NCBI GenBank assembly: GCA_963806145.1
Contig: CAWDXD010000034.1
Span: forward strand, 1 to 64,000
Reading direction: 5' to 3'
DNA: 64,000 nt
Origin: DASXKD01 sp963806145
GTDB taxonomy: Bacteria; Actinomycetota; Actinomycetes; Streptosporangiales; Streptosporangiaceae
How positions within the stretch are numbered: position 1 is the first letter of the stretch; the number at the start of each line of letters is the position of its first letter. The notes beneath the pieces are model-generated. The model saw nothing but the letters and a program-made list of their open reading frames with translations, made no database searches and had not been told where the DNA came from. Of this stretch, positions 25,962-34,726 are shown piece after piece. The position numbers and the translations under genes were made by a program.

Positions 25962-26579
25962 TCAGGCCAGTCGTAGCGCCCGTTCTGGGGTCATCGAGCC
26001 GAGCAGGCGTTCCAGCGCCACTTCCACGTCTTCCCGCCACGACACGGTCGTTTTCAGCTCCAGCCGCAGCCGCGGGAAGTGATGGTGCGGCCGGACCGTC
26101 TTGAACCCCACGGCCAGCAGGTAATCCGCGGGCAGCATGCAGGAGATGCCTTCCCCCCGCAGTTCGCCGAACGCCTCGATCGCCTTGACACCGCGCCTGA
26201 TCAGGTCTTTGGCGACGCCCTGGACCAGCATCCGGCCCAGCCCGCCGCCCTGGAACTCGGAGAGAATGCTCGCCGTCATCAACAGGACCGCATCACCGCT
26301 GACCGGGCTGGTCGGAAAGGCGACGGACCGCGGCACATACAACGGCGGGGCATAAAGGACATAGCCGGCTGGTACGCCGTCCACATAGGCAATTTTCCCG
26401 CAGCTGCCCCATTCGAGAAGCATCGCGGAGACCCACGCCTCCTTTTCCAGCGCAGGATCGCCGACCTCTTGCGCGCGGGCGTGGCTGACCGGATCGAGTT
26501 CCCAGAAGACACACTTGCGGCACTTATGCGGCAAGTCGTCCAAATTGTCAAGCGTGACGTTGGCGAGGCGGCGCGTCAC
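25962..26579 (-). CDS. GNAT family N-acetyltransferase
   Basis: 205-residue acetyl-CoA-dependent transferase of unknown substrate, conserved near parB/trxA in actinobacteria. Fold signs: LPHKCRKCVFWELDPV near the start (a CxxC pair), GKIAYVDGVPAGYVLYAPP, the acetyl-CoA loop region FQGGGLGRMLVQGVAKDLI and the late ADYLLAVGFKTVRPHHHFPRLRLEL. The GTG at 26579 (VTRRLANVTLDNLDDL) is preferred; the in-frame extension to 26750 lacks conservation. Confidence 0.85.
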   Translation of the reverse strand: MTRRLANVTLDNLDDLPHKCRKCVFWELDPVSHARAQEVGDPALEKEAWVSAMLLEWGSCGKIAYVDGVPAGYVLYAPPLYVPRSVAFPTSPVSGDAVLLMTASILSEFQGGGLGRMLVQGVAKDLIRRGVKAIEAFGELRGEGISCMLPADYLLAVGFKTVRPHHHFPRLRLELKTTVSWREDVEVALERLLGSMTPERALRLA

Positions 26580-27067
26580 CGGCAGCCCTTCGTCTGAAAG
26601 CAATTCTCCCGAGCGAGCCGGGCTTCCGCGCGCCATACCCGGCGAATGCCGGATGGCACGAGCGGACCACCACTGGCCCCGTACCCTGACATGGTACCCA
26701 CGACCGGGAGGAGGGATCGTGCTCTGCGGCATCTCGCGGACGGATCTCATCGTCTCCGCCCGGGAGGCGTTCTTCCCCGAGGTCAGCGTCGCACCGGGGT
26801 GACCGGGACGAGCGCCCTGCAGGTGGCACTGGACGCGGCCGGGTGCAGCTTCGGCACCGTCCGCCGCGACCTGCTCAGCCAGGCCGCCGCCAGGGGAACC
26901 TAAGGCGAACTCTGTCCCCTGTTACCCGGGGGTATGGTCACGCGGCACCAGGCGGGTTACCTTATGTCGCAATGTGCAGCCCGGCTTGACAGCGCTCGGT
27001 AATGGGTTGTACGCAAAGCGTGACCAGGGCAGCGCCTGACAGCGAGCAACACCCGCACGGAAAGGGA
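26580..27067. other. Noncoding gap upstream of secreted protein gene
   Basis: Short frames on both strands look like shadows or decayed sequence. The plus-strand stretch around 26800-26900 (reading TSALQVALDAAGCSFGTVRR) has a coding-like composition but no start or family match, so it may be a remnant. Base composition falls toward the following gene. Nothing else is supported. Confidence 0.35.
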
Positions 27068-27700
27068 GTGAGGGCGATTCTCAATCGCTTCGGAAAGGCA
27101 CTGATCACTAGCGCAGCAACGGCAGCGGTCATCGGCATGGCAGTCGCGCCGGCGTTCGCCACCGCGGCCACATGGACCGTCAAGCCGGGTGGCGCCACCA
27201 CAGGTACGGCCGGAAAGACAGTGGTCACCGACAAGACCGCGGGCCAGTCGGTGACCTGCACGTCCTCGACAGCAAAGGGCACGCTCAAGCACGGCTCCGG
27301 CCTGGCCGGTGCGGGCCTCGGCACCATCACCTCGCTGGCCTTCAAGGGGTGCACGATCCTCGGCCAAACTGTCGCGGTGACAATCACCGGAAAGATGCCG
27401 CTCAATGGCATCTCCTACAACGCGACGACGAAGGTCGCGAGCATGACCATCACGAAGATCCATGGATCGTTCGCTGTCAGCAGCTTGAGTTGCAGTGCCA
27501 CCATTGACGGCACTAGCGCCACAGCGCACAACGGAATGGTCAAGGCCACGTTCAGCAACGGCACCACCACGCTGAAGGTGCTCGCCAGCGGCAATCTGCA
27601 CCTCTACAACAACACCTGCCCGGTGATCAGCAGCGGCGACGCAGTGAACTTCACCGGTAGCTATAAGTTGGCGCCCAAGCAGGTCATCACTAGCCCTTGA
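27068..27700 (+). CDS. Secreted protein with signal peptide, unknown function
   Basis: 210 residues from the GTG at 27068 (GGAAAGGG just upstream). Signal peptide FGKALITSAATAAVIGMAVAPAFATA, with cleavage after AFA or ATA, then a Thr/Ser/Gly-rich beta-type domain with four to five cysteines (SVTCTSS, KGCTILG, SLSCSATI, NTCPVIS) that could form disulfides. Composition is less GC-rich than its neighbours, with many A/T third positions, which hints at acquisition. Similar small secreted proteins occur in Streptosporangiales, but I cannot assign a role. Confidence 0.75.
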   Translation: MRAILNRFGKALITSAATAAVIGMAVAPAFATAATWTVKPGGATTGTAGKTVVTDKTAGQSVTCTSSTAKGTLKHGSGLAGAGLGTITSLAFKGCTILGQTVAVTITGKMPLNGISYNATTKVASMTITKIHGSFAVSSLSCSATIDGTSATAHNGMVKATFSNGTTTLKVLASGNLHLYNNTCPVISSGDAVNFTGSYKLAPKQVITSP

Positions 27701-27724
27701 GACCAAGCGCGGATTAGCAAGCCA

Positions 27725-27766
27725 GGCTGGCGGCTTCCGGGAGGGAAGCCGTCAGCCTGTCTTCTT
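27725..27766 (+). terminator. Intrinsic terminator after secreted protein gene
   Basis: Arms GGCTGGCGGCTTCC and GGAAGCCGTCAGCC with a short GGGA-type loop, followed by TGTCTTCTT, 24 bases past the stop. Confidence 0.7.
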
Positions 27767-27789
27767 CGGCCAGGCTCTAGGCTCTGCCC

Positions 27790-28815
27790 GTGGACCAACG
27801 GAAAAGTTTCGGCAGCGACAATCACGCGGGTGCGCACGACGCGGTGGTGCGTGCCCTCGCCCGGGCCAACACCGCGGACGTCCCCGGCTACGGCGCCGAC
27901 CCGTGGACCGGGCGCACCGCTTCCGCCCTGCGCGCGGCCTTCGGTGCGCGTGGCGATGTCTACTTCGTGTTCACCGGAACGGCGGCCAACGTCCTCGGGC
28001 TCAGCCTGCTGCTGCGCCCCTATGAGGGCGTGATCTGCGCGGAGAGCGCGCACGTGAATGTGGATGAGTGCGGGGCGCCGGAACGGATTCTCGGCAGCAA
28101 GCTGCTCACCGTGCCTGCGCCGGACGGGAAGCTGACCCCGGAACTCATCGGCGGCAGGCTGGGTGACCGGGGTGATGAGCACCGGGCTCAGCCGAGGGTC
28201 GTGACAATCTCCCAGGTGACGGAATTGGGCACCTGCTACTCGCTGGAGGAACTCAAGTCGCTCGGGGAGTTCTGCCGGGCGGAAGGACTGCGCCTTTACA
28301 TCGATGGTGCCAGGCTCGCGAATGCCGCCGCTCATCTTGGCTGCTCCCTTGCCGACCTGGCCGCGTGGGCGGACGTGCTGAGTTTCGGCGGGACCAAGAA
28401 CGGGGCCGTGGGCACGGAGGCTGTCGTGGTCATGGCCGGGGAGTTGGCAGCGGACGCCCCGTTCCTGCGCAAACAGCAAGGGCAACTGGCCTCAAAGATG
28501 CGCTTCCTGGCTGCCCAGTTCGAGGCATTGCTGGACGGCCAGCTGTGGCTTCACAATGCCCGCCAGGCCAACAGCATGGCGCTGCGGCTGGCTGAGGGGA
28601 TCGCCGTGGTGCCGGGCGTGAAACTGTGGCAGCCGGTGCAGTCCAATGCGGTCTTCGCATCACTGGCTCCCGGGCACATCGAGCGGCTTCAGCGGGACTG
28701 GCATTTCTATGTGTGGGACGCCGCCGCGCACGTGGTCCGCTGGATGGCGGCCTTCGATACCACCGAGGCCGACGTTGATGCCTTCGTCGCGGATATCAAG
28801 CGCACGGCCGACTAA
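27790..28815 (+). CDS. Low-specificity threonine aldolase-like PLP enzyme
   Basis: 341-residue fold-type I PLP enzyme that probably splits threonine/allo-threonine into glycine and acetaldehyde. The start FGSDNHAGAHDAVVRAL is typical of the family; the aldolase/Gly-dependent motif YIDGARLANAAAHL (PLP-binding Asp and Arg) and the PLP lysine in SFGGTKNGAVG are present. The GTG at 27790 follows TAGGCT (27778-27783) by six bases, a leaderless start. The specific substrate is not proven. Confidence 0.9.
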   Translation: MDQRKSFGSDNHAGAHDAVVRALARANTADVPGYGADPWTGRTASALRAAFGARGDVYFVFTGTAANVLGLSLLLRPYEGVICAESAHVNVDECGAPERILGSKLLTVPAPDGKLTPELIGGRLGDRGDEHRAQPRVVTISQVTELGTCYSLEELKSLGEFCRAEGLRLYIDGARLANAAAHLGCSLADLAAWADVLSFGGTKNGAVGTEAVVVMAGELAADAPFLRKQQGQLASKMRFLAAQFEALLDGQLWLHNARQANSMALRLAEGIAVVPGVKLWQPVQSNAVFASLAPGHIERLQRDWHFYVWDAAAHVVRWMAAFDTTEADVDAFVADIKRTAD

Positions 28816-28903
28816 GGACGCGCGGCGGCGGCTCCTGTTCATTGGCCTCACTTCGCCCGGGCGCTCCACGTGGGGCCGTAACTCGCTGGTTCTGGCGGAG
28901 GTC

Positions 28904-29752
28904 ATGTGGCAGGCTCCGCTGGTGGCCAGTGACGTGGTTTGGTGGCCGGCCCACCATAGAGCCAGCAGCGAGAGTGTTACGGCCCTGGTTGTGTCGTATA
29001 ACACCCGGGAGCTGACGGCGCTCCTGCTGTGGTCGCTGTGCACGATCGTCAGCTGGCCGGAGTTGGAGATCGTGGTCGTGGACAACGGTTCACGGGACGG
29101 GTCGGCGCAACTGCTGGCCGAGGCCGAGCGGGGCGGAGTCTGCACGCTGCTCGCCAATCCCGACAACCGCCATCACGGCCCCGGACTCAACCAGGGAATC
29201 TCTTACCTGGCTTCCCGGTCCGGGCCACGGCCCGCGTGGATCTGGATCCTGGACTCCGACGTCGTCGCCGCGCGGCCCGACGCGCTGTCCGCGCCCGTCG
29301 CCGTGGCGCGGGAGCACCCGGCGGCCCTGGTCGGCGAACCGCAGCACGACCAGTGGCACCCTGACGGGCGCTTCGGGCAGTACTCGCTGCTGATGGACCC
29401 GGCCGTGGTCTGGCAGCAGCAGGCGGGGTCTTTCACTGGCGGCGGCGACCCGTCGTTCGACCTGCTCACCTCGGCCGCGCGGCTCGGCATCCCGATGGCG
29501 CCCTTCCCGTTCACCGCCGCAGGCCACGTCATCCACCGCGGCCGCGGCAGCCTCGCCGCGGTCTACGCCGCCGGGGACCGCTCCCATCCCTTCTACGAGT
29601 GGGCCGCGGGCCATCATGAACCGCACTTCGCCGGAGTTCCCGGCGCGGACCAGCGATACCACGCCCTGCTGCAGGAATTCCGTAAACAGACAGGCCCGCT
29701 GACCGGAGCGACCCTGGCCGCAGCCTGTCGGCGCGCACCAGGCCACGAGTAA
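28904..29752 (+). CDS. GT2-family glycosyltransferase
   Basis: 282-residue cytoplasmic glycosyltransferase of the GT-A fold. Signs: VTALVVSYNTRELTALLLWSL, the nucleotide motif EIVVVDNGSRDGSAQLLAE and the metal-binding DSD in WIWILDSDVVAARP. Acceptor and sugar are unknown. The ATG at 28904 is close to GGAGG (two bases), so a slightly later start is possible. Stands alone between the aldolase and the parS site. Confidence 0.85.
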   Translation: MWQAPLVASDVVWWPAHHRASSESVTALVVSYNTRELTALLLWSLCTIVSWPELEIVVVDNGSRDGSAQLLAEAERGGVCTLLANPDNRHHGPGLNQGISYLASRSGPRPAWIWILDSDVVAARPDALSAPVAVAREHPAALVGEPQHDQWHPDGRFGQYSLLMDPAVVWQQQAGSFTGGGDPSFDLLTSAARLGIPMAPFPFTAAGHVIHRGRGSLAAVYAAGDRSHPFYEWAAGHHEPHFAGVPGADQRYHALLQEFRKQTGPLTGATLAAACRRAPGHE

Positions 29753-29875
29753 CACGCGTCGACAACGGTCACAACGTCCGCGAAGCCCACACCGGCCCCG
29801 CGGTGACAGACCCGCTTGGCCAGGTGACCACTAACCTGCCCGGCGCGCCTTGCGCACTAATCTGACCGAAGTCAG

Positions 29876-29889
29876 GTTTCACGTGAAAC
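29876..29889. promoter_or_regulatory. parS site 1
   Basis: GTTTCACGTGAAAC, the core ParB-binding palindrome, 46 bases downstream of the parB stop. Chromosomal parS sites load ParB for origin segregation. Confidence 0.93.
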
Positions 29890-29934
29890 GCCACGGACTT
29901 TGGCGCGCATAGGGGCGGCGCACCGGGTGGGTGG

Positions 29935-30897
29935 TCAGGCGGTCAGGCTCTGCGCCCATTCCGGAGACATCGTGGTCACGATCCGCTGCAGGTCCTCCAG
30001 CGAGGCGAACTCCACCACGATCTTGCCCTTCTGCTTCCCGACCTCCACCTTGACCCTGGTGTCGAGCACGTCGGAAAGGCGGTCCGCCAACTCGGTCAGC
30101 GCGGGCGCCACCGGCTGCCTCGCCGCCGCCCGCCGCGGCTTGGCCTGGTGCTGGCCGAGCGCCACGATCTCCTCCACCGCCCGCACCGACAGTCCTTCGG
30201 CCACGATGCGGTGGGCCAGGCGATCCTGTTCCCCGGGATCGGCCAGTGCCAACAGCGCCCGGGCGTGACCGGCGCTCAGTACGCCCGCCGCGACCCGGCG
30301 CTGTACCTGCGGCGGAAGCTGGAGCAACCGGATCGTGTTCGAGATGTGCGGTCGCGACCTCCCGACCTTGCGCGCCAGTTCGTCATGCGTGGCAGCGAAG
30401 TCGTCAAGCAACTGCTGGTAGGCGGCGGCCTCCTCCAGCGGGTTGAGCTGTTCCCTGTGCAGGTTCTCCATGAGGGCCTCACGGAGCAACTCGTCGTCGG
30501 GCGTGCCGCGCACGATGGCCGGGACGTGCTCCAGGCCGGCGCGCTGACAGGCACGCCAGCGGCGCTCCCCCATGACCAGCTCGAACCGGCCCGGCATGAC
30601 CGTGCGGACCACGACCGGCTGGAGCAGGCCGACCTCGCGAATGGAGGCGGCAAGTTCTTCGAGCGCCTCCTCGTCAAAATTCTGCCGGGGCTGGCGCGGG
30701 TTAGGCGTGATCGCGCCGATGGCGATCTCGTCGAAGTAGGTCCCGTCGACCTGGTGCTGCCCCCGCGCCGCAAGGCCGGAACCGGCTCCCGGAGCGCCCG
30801 GGGGCTCGCTGGCATGGCTCTCCAGCCCGGGCGGCCCTGGCGCGGTGGGTATCAGCGCCCCAAGCCCCCTGCCCAGTCCCCGCCTCTGCTGAGCCAT
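29935..30897 (-). CDS. parB: Chromosome partitioning protein ParB
   Basis: 320-residue CTP-dependent clamp that loads at parS and spreads on DNA. N-terminal GLGRGLGALIP, then the CTPase core with NPRQPRQNFDEEAL, GERRWRACQRAG and ENLHREQLNPLEEA, the helix-turn-helix DELARKVGRSRPHISNTIRLL and a C-terminal dimerisation domain. The ATG at 30897 has GAGGAG a few bases upstream; a further ATG at 30921 has no better support. Downstream partner of parA, separated by a 298-base gap with a repeat hairpin. Confidence 0.96.
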   Translation of the reverse strand: MAQQRRGLGRGLGALIPTAPGPPGLESHASEPPGAPGAGSGLAARGQHQVDGTYFDEIAIGAITPNPRQPRQNFDEEALEELAASIREVGLLQPVVVRTVMPGRFELVMGERRWRACQRAGLEHVPAIVRGTPDDELLREALMENLHREQLNPLEEAAAYQQLLDDFAATHDELARKVGRSRPHISNTIRLLQLPPQVQRRVAAGVLSAGHARALLALADPGEQDRLAHRIVAEGLSVRAVEEIVALGQHQAKPRRAAARQPVAPALTELADRLSDVLDTRVKVEVGKQKGKIVVEFASLEDLQRIVTTMSPEWAQSLTA

Positions 30898-31042
30898 CTC
30901 ATCTCCTCGCACTGCCCGCACTACCGCCCCCCGCTCCTATCTAGAGCATCCCATCCCCACACCCATCCCCGTGCTCTTTGCCCGATCCGGCAAGCCCGCC
31001 CAACCCTCGACTCACCCGCCCCGGAGCCCCGCCGACCACGAC

Positions 31043-31142
31043 CCACCTCTCGCTCAATCCCCCCGAGGGGCCCGTCCGGCATCCCAGCGGTGCCAGGGTT
31101 GCTCTGAACAGCGTTTTGTCCCGCTGTTCAGGGCAATCCTGG
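31043..31142. repeat. Origin-region hairpin repeat, copy 1
   Basis: Between parA and parB. CCACCTCTCG at 31043-31052 is followed at 31093-31142 by a long hairpin: left arm CCAGGGTTGC-TCTGAACAGCG, loop TTTTGTC, right arm CCGCTGTTCAG-GGCAATCCTGG. Nearly identical to the copy at 33849-33898; the loop is shared with the copy at 41599-41658. The T run is in the loop rather than after the stem, so it is not a classic terminator. Confidence 0.8.
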
Positions 31143-31195
31143 TATCGCCCTTTGCCTGTACCAAAGAGCCGGGCAGGCAGCAACCGAACCAGCCG

Positions 31196-32596
31196 CTACC
31201 CGGCTGAGCCCCCGAGTCCGGCCCCGAACGCCATCTCCCGTGCCGCATCCAGATACGCCTGGGCTCCGCTAGAGCCAGGATCGTAGGTGATCACGGACTG
31301 GCCGTAGCTCGGAGCCTCGGAGACACGGACGCTCCGGGGAATCACAGCACCAAGGACGACGTCGCCGAAATGCTCTCGGACCTCGTCGGCTACCTGGGCG
31401 GCTAGCCTGGTGCGCCCGTCGTACATGGTCAGCAGGATCGTCGAGACCCGCAGTTCCGGGTTGAGGTGCCCCTTGACCAGGTTGACCGTGCGCAGCAGTT
31501 GCTCCAAGCCCTCCAGGGCGTAGTACTCGCACTGGATGGGGATCAGCACCTCCGTGGCCGCCACCAGCGCATTGATCGTGAGCAGGCCCAGCGATGGCGG
31601 GCAGTCGATCAGGATGTAGTCGAGGTCTGACGCGTCATAGCTGGCCAGCGCGCGGTTCAGCCGCGCCTCCCTGGCGACCAACGGCACCAGTTCGATCTCG
31701 GCACCCGCCAGGTCGATGGTGGCCGGCGCGCAGTATAGGCCCGGTATCGCCGACACCTCGCGGACGATGCCATTCAGCGGTTGCTCGTCGATGAGCACGT
31801 TGTAGACCGATGGCGTTCCGGCCCGGTGGTCGATGTCCAGGGCCGTGGATGCGTTTCCCTGCGGGTCCAGGTCGACCACGAGCACCCGGGAGCCGTGCAG
31901 CGCCAGGCAGGCCGCCAGGTTGACCGCCGAGGTGGTCTTGCCCACGCCGCCCTTCTGGTTGGCGATGGTGATGACACGGCAGGCCGGCGGGCGGGGCCAT
32001 TCGCGTTCAGTCTCTCCCAGTGCGGCGAGCGCCGCGTGGGCCTGGCTCGCCGCTACCGGGCCCGGTGCGGGTGCCCCGGCAGGCATCTGCGCAGAGGGGG
32101 ACACCTCTACTGCGGCGGGAAGGCCTTCACCGACATCAGTCCTGCTCTGTGCCGGAACGAGATCTTCCGCTGCACCCCCGGGCGATGCCGTGGATGCCGC
32201 GTCCGCGCTCGCCGGACCGGGCACCATCGGACGTGAGCCGACCGGGCCGCCGCCCTGCCTGCCACGTGATTCCTGCTCCAAGAAAGCTCCGGCGCCACCA
32301 GCGGGCTTTCCCCGTGTCCTCACTGTGCCACTTCCCTGTGCCTCGTCTCGCGCGCTGACGCTCCGCACATCCGTTTCACGTGAAACCGCTGCCGCCAGCG
32401 CTCGCTTCACTCGGGCCGGTGGCTCCCCTGGTTTCCCATCCCGGAGGACCTGTCCTTGCCTATCCTCGCCCGTCCTACTCACACCCCGCACGGGCCCCGC
32501 CGTGTCTTGCCCGGACCCTGCGATACCTGCCCCGGCCCCGGGCACGGGCTGCCCTGTTCCGGGCCTGCGGCTCGGCCAGCCCAGCCCGACCGTCAT
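31196..32596 (-). CDS. parA: Chromosome partitioning ATPase ParA (Soj)
   Basis: Walker-type ATPase that moves ParB-parS complexes. The core starts near 31985: RVITIANQKGGVGKTTSAVNLAA (deviant Walker A), VLVVDLDPQGNAST, DYILIDCPPSLGLL and IPIQCEYYALEGLEQLL, with the C-terminal SEAPSYGQSVITYDPGSSG. The core is certain; the start is not. The frame is open to 32761. The ATG at 32596 has GAGG three bases upstream and keeps the parS-encoded VSRET in the protein, as in Streptomyces ParA; a GTG at 32323 would leave 375 residues. The extension is Gly/Pro/Ser-rich and presumably disordered. Confidence 0.9.
   Translation of the reverse strand: MTVGLGWPSRRPGTGQPVPGAGAGIAGSGQDTAGPVRGVSRTGEDRQGQVLRDGKPGEPPARVKRALAAAVSRETDVRSVSARDEAQGSGTVRTRGKPAGGAGAFLEQESRGRQGGGPVGSRPMVPGPASADAASTASPGGAAEDLVPAQSRTDVGEGLPAAVEVSPSAQMPAGAPAPGPVAASQAHAALAALGETEREWPRPPACRVITIANQKGGVGKTTSAVNLAACLALHGSRVLVVDLDPQGNASTALDIDHRAGTPSVYNVLIDEQPLNGIVREVSAIPGLYCAPATIDLAGAEIELVPLVAREARLNRALASYDASDLDYILIDCPPSLGLLTINALVAATEVLIPIQCEYYALEGLEQLLRTVNLVKGHLNPELRVSTILLTMYDGRTRLAAQVADEVREHFGDVVLGAVIPRSVRVSEAPSYGQSVITYDPGSSGAQAYLDAAREMAFGAGLGGSAG
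32373..32386. promoter_or_regulatory. parS site 2 within the parA 5' frame
   Basis: GTTTCACGTGAAAC read on the minus strand encodes Val-Ser-Arg-Glu-Thr in the frame of parA, about 134 residues before the Walker A motif. It lies 2.5 kb from parS site 1. Confidence 0.92.
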
Positions 32597-32831
32597 GAGC
32601 CTCGACTCGTCCCGGGCGGCACCGAGAGAAACCCTGGCAGGCCGCTCCGGCCATCCCACGCCGTCCGGCGAAGCCATCAGCGCGCTCCTCCCAGGGCAGT
32701 ACTGCGCCGTTCTCAGACCGGTACCGCTGCGCAGTCCCGCTCCCGGTCCCGCCGAGGGCAAGTGCTGGTCCTGCCGCCCGGTCCCGCCACATCCAGGCCA
32801 GTTCCCGGTCTGGTCGCCCAGACCCGCGCCG

Positions 32832-33461
32832 CTATCGGCGAAGGGTCAGCCGGACCACTGTTGCAGCCGGATCGACCTTACCGCTCCCGGCGACGAGAAC
32901 CTCCGCGTCCCGCAGACCCAGCCGGCGCAGCGCCGGTTGCGCGTCGCGGACCTCCGCCGAGGCCTTCGCCCCCTTTATCGCCAGCAAGATCCCGCCCGGC
33001 TTGAGCAGTCCCACCGCCAGGGCGGCCAAGCGGTCAAGAGGGGCCACCGCCCGCGCGGTCACCACATCTGCGGCCAGTTCGCCGGCCATCTGCTCGGCCC
33101 GGGCCCGCACCACCCTCGCATTGGCCAGCGCCAGCTCCGCCACGCACTCCTCAAGGAAGGTCGCCCGGCGCAGCGCCGGCTCCAGCAGGATCACCTCGCT
33201 ATCGGGCAGCAAAAGCGCCAGCACCATCCCTGGCAGCCCCGCCCCGGACCCCAGATCCACCAGTGAACAAGGACCAGGCACCAGTTCGGCCACGACTGCG
33301 CTATTGAGCAGGTGCCGCTCCCAAATCCGCGGCACCTCGTTAGGGCCAAGCAGCCCCCGCTCCACCCCCACCCCAGCAAGCAACTGAGCGTACTGCTCCG
33401 CCCTATCCGCGGCATCCCCGAAAAACTCCCGCGCCACGTCGGGCATAGGCGGCGCGGTCAT
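32832..33461 (-). CDS. rsmG: 16S rRNA (guanine527-N7)-methyltransferase RsmG
   Basis: 209-residue SAM-dependent enzyme that methylates G527 of 16S rRNA; loss gives low-level streptomycin resistance. Motif I LVDLGSGAGLPGMVLALL, upstream RIWERHLLNSAVVAEL and post-I VILLEPALRRATFLEE are standard. Lies between parA and jag on the same strand. Confidence 0.95.
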   Translation of the reverse strand: MTAPPMPDVAREFFGDAADRAEQYAQLLAGVGVERGLLGPNEVPRIWERHLLNSAVVAELVPGPCSLVDLGSGAGLPGMVLALLLPDSEVILLEPALRRATFLEECVAELALANARVVRARAEQMAGELAADVVTARAVAPLDRLAALAVGLLKPGGILLAIKGAKASAEVRDAQPALRRLGLRDAEVLVAGSGKVDPAATVVRLTLRR

Positions 33462-33519
33462 ACCTGCCGCACGCCCATCTCCGGGCGGGGGCTCAGGCCC
33501 AGCGTGGCGTGCGGGCTCA

Positions 33520-33660
33520 CCCGCAGCGTGGGCCGCGGATCCGGCGCAGCGCGGGGAAGAAATTCAGGAGCACCGTGGGCTGCGGATCCGGGCGCAGCGC
33601 GGGCAGGAGGTCCAGGAGCAGCGTGGGCTGCGGGGACGGGCGCGGCATCAGGTGCAGGTT
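33520..33660. repeat. Imperfect tandem repeat in rsmG-jag intergenic region
   Basis: The gap 33462-33905 has no convincing gene. Here units of about 60 bases repeat two to three times, sharing GGGCTGCGGATCCGGGCGCAG, GCGGG-AGGA and CAGGAGCA. Frames through it give low-complexity Ala/Pro/Arg peptides only. Confidence 0.5.
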
Positions 33661-33742
33661 CAGGCCGACCGTGCAGTGCGCCAGGGTTCCCCGGATCACC
33701 CGCTCGCCTCGCCCATCCCGGAACCAGGCCAACCACCCGGAT

Positions 33743-33898
33743 CCACCTCTCGTTTTCACCCACCAGCCGTCGCCCGGCCCAGCGACCCGCACATACCCCC
33801 CGCTGCCCGCCCCGGCAGGTCCCGGCCCGACGGCTAATCCCAGCGGTGCCAGGGTTGCGCTGAACAGCGTTTTGTCCCGCTGTTCAGGGCAACCCTGG
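33743..33898. repeat. Origin-region hairpin repeat, copy 2
   Basis: CCACCTCTCG at 33743-33752, then a hairpin at 33849-33898: CCAGGGTTGC-GCTGAACAGCG, loop TTTTGTC, CCGCTGTTCAG-GGCAACCCTGG. The arms are almost perfect (one unpaired position). It is preceded by ATCCCAGCGGTG, or a close variant, as in copy 1, and followed by TATCGCCCT as in copy 1, so the conserved unit is about 70 bases. Lies just past the jag stop. Confidence 0.82.
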
Positions 33899-33905
33899 TA
33901 TCGCC

Positions 33906-34637
33906 CTACCCCTGCCCGCCCGCCGGCTCCATCATGGCTTCCACGGCCTCTTCCGCCGGCAGGACGACGACCCGCCGAGAAGGCTCCTCGCCCTCGGACT
34001 CACTTCGCAGCCCCGCAGCCGCCACGGCGTCATGTACCACCTTGCGTTCGAACGGCGTCATCGCATCGAGGCGCTGCGGCACGCCGGTCCGGCCGACCTC
34101 CTCCGCGGCCTTGCGGCCCAGTTCGGCCAGCTCCTGCCTGCGGTGCGCGCGGTATCCGCCCACATCCAGCATGATCCGGCTGCGCGCGCCCGTCTGGCGG
34201 TGCACGGCCAGGCGGGTGAGTTCCTGCAAAGCCTCCAGGACCTCGCCCTTAGGGCCGACAAGCTCTGTGAGCGTCGCGCCGACCACCGACACGACGGGCC
34301 GGTCGCCCTCCACGTCCATGTCGATGTCGCCGTCGAGGTCCGCCACGTCGAGCAGCCCCTCGATGTAGTCGGCCGCAATCTCGCTCTCCTGCTCCAGATC
34401 CGCCGGGACGGGCTCGTCCTCATCGGGGTCCGCAGCCACGCCCTCCGCAGCCACGCCCTCCGCGGCCATACCGTCCGCGGACTCGGCCGTTACGTCACGC
34501 TCTGACACATCGTCGTCACGTTCCGCTGTCTCAGCTTCGGGGGCAGCCTGGTCTCCTGCCGCAATGGTCCCACCGGTCCCGCTACTGTCAGTCGGCGCCG
34601 GGGCCCCCGAGTTGTCATCGCCGGTCACGGCAACCAC
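33906..34637 (-). CDS. khpB: RNA-binding protein KhpB (Jag), KH and R3H domains
   Basis: 243 residues. An acidic, low-complexity N-terminus (about 1-80), then a KH type II domain (about 85-165, VVSVVGATLTELVGPKGEVLEALQELTRLA with the GPKG turn) and an R3H domain (about 165-230, RRQELAELGRKAAEEVGRTG and PFERKVVHDAVAA). It binds RNA with KhpA and affects cell growth and division in Gram-positives. Downstream of yidC in the conserved rpmH-rnpA-yidD-yidC-jag-rsmG order. Confidence 0.94.
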   Translation of the reverse strand: MVAVTGDDNSGAPAPTDSSGTGGTIAAGDQAAPEAETAERDDDVSERDVTAESADGMAAEGVAAEGVAADPDEDEPVPADLEQESEIAADYIEGLLDVADLDGDIDMDVEGDRPVVSVVGATLTELVGPKGEVLEALQELTRLAVHRQTGARSRIMLDVGGYRAHRRQELAELGRKAAEEVGRTGVPQRLDAMTPFERKVVHDAVAAAGLRSESEGEEPSRRVVVLPAEEAVEAMMEPAGGQG

Positions 34638-34726
34638 TTTCTCCTCCTGATTCTCGCAGCGGTGAGGCTACGGCCCGGCCAAACCCGGCCGCCCAGGGCC
34701 GGGCCATGGCCTGCTCAAGCCCGCGC

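Noticed and set aside
33093..33300. CRISPR-like or phage repeat arrays in the window
   Set aside because: No regularly spaced short repeats with unique spacers were found anywhere; the repeats seen are tandem, dispersed or hairpin types.
33458..33763. Pro/Ala-rich small protein in the rsmG-jag gap
   Set aside because: The frame arises from the tandem repeat and contains only low-complexity sequence.
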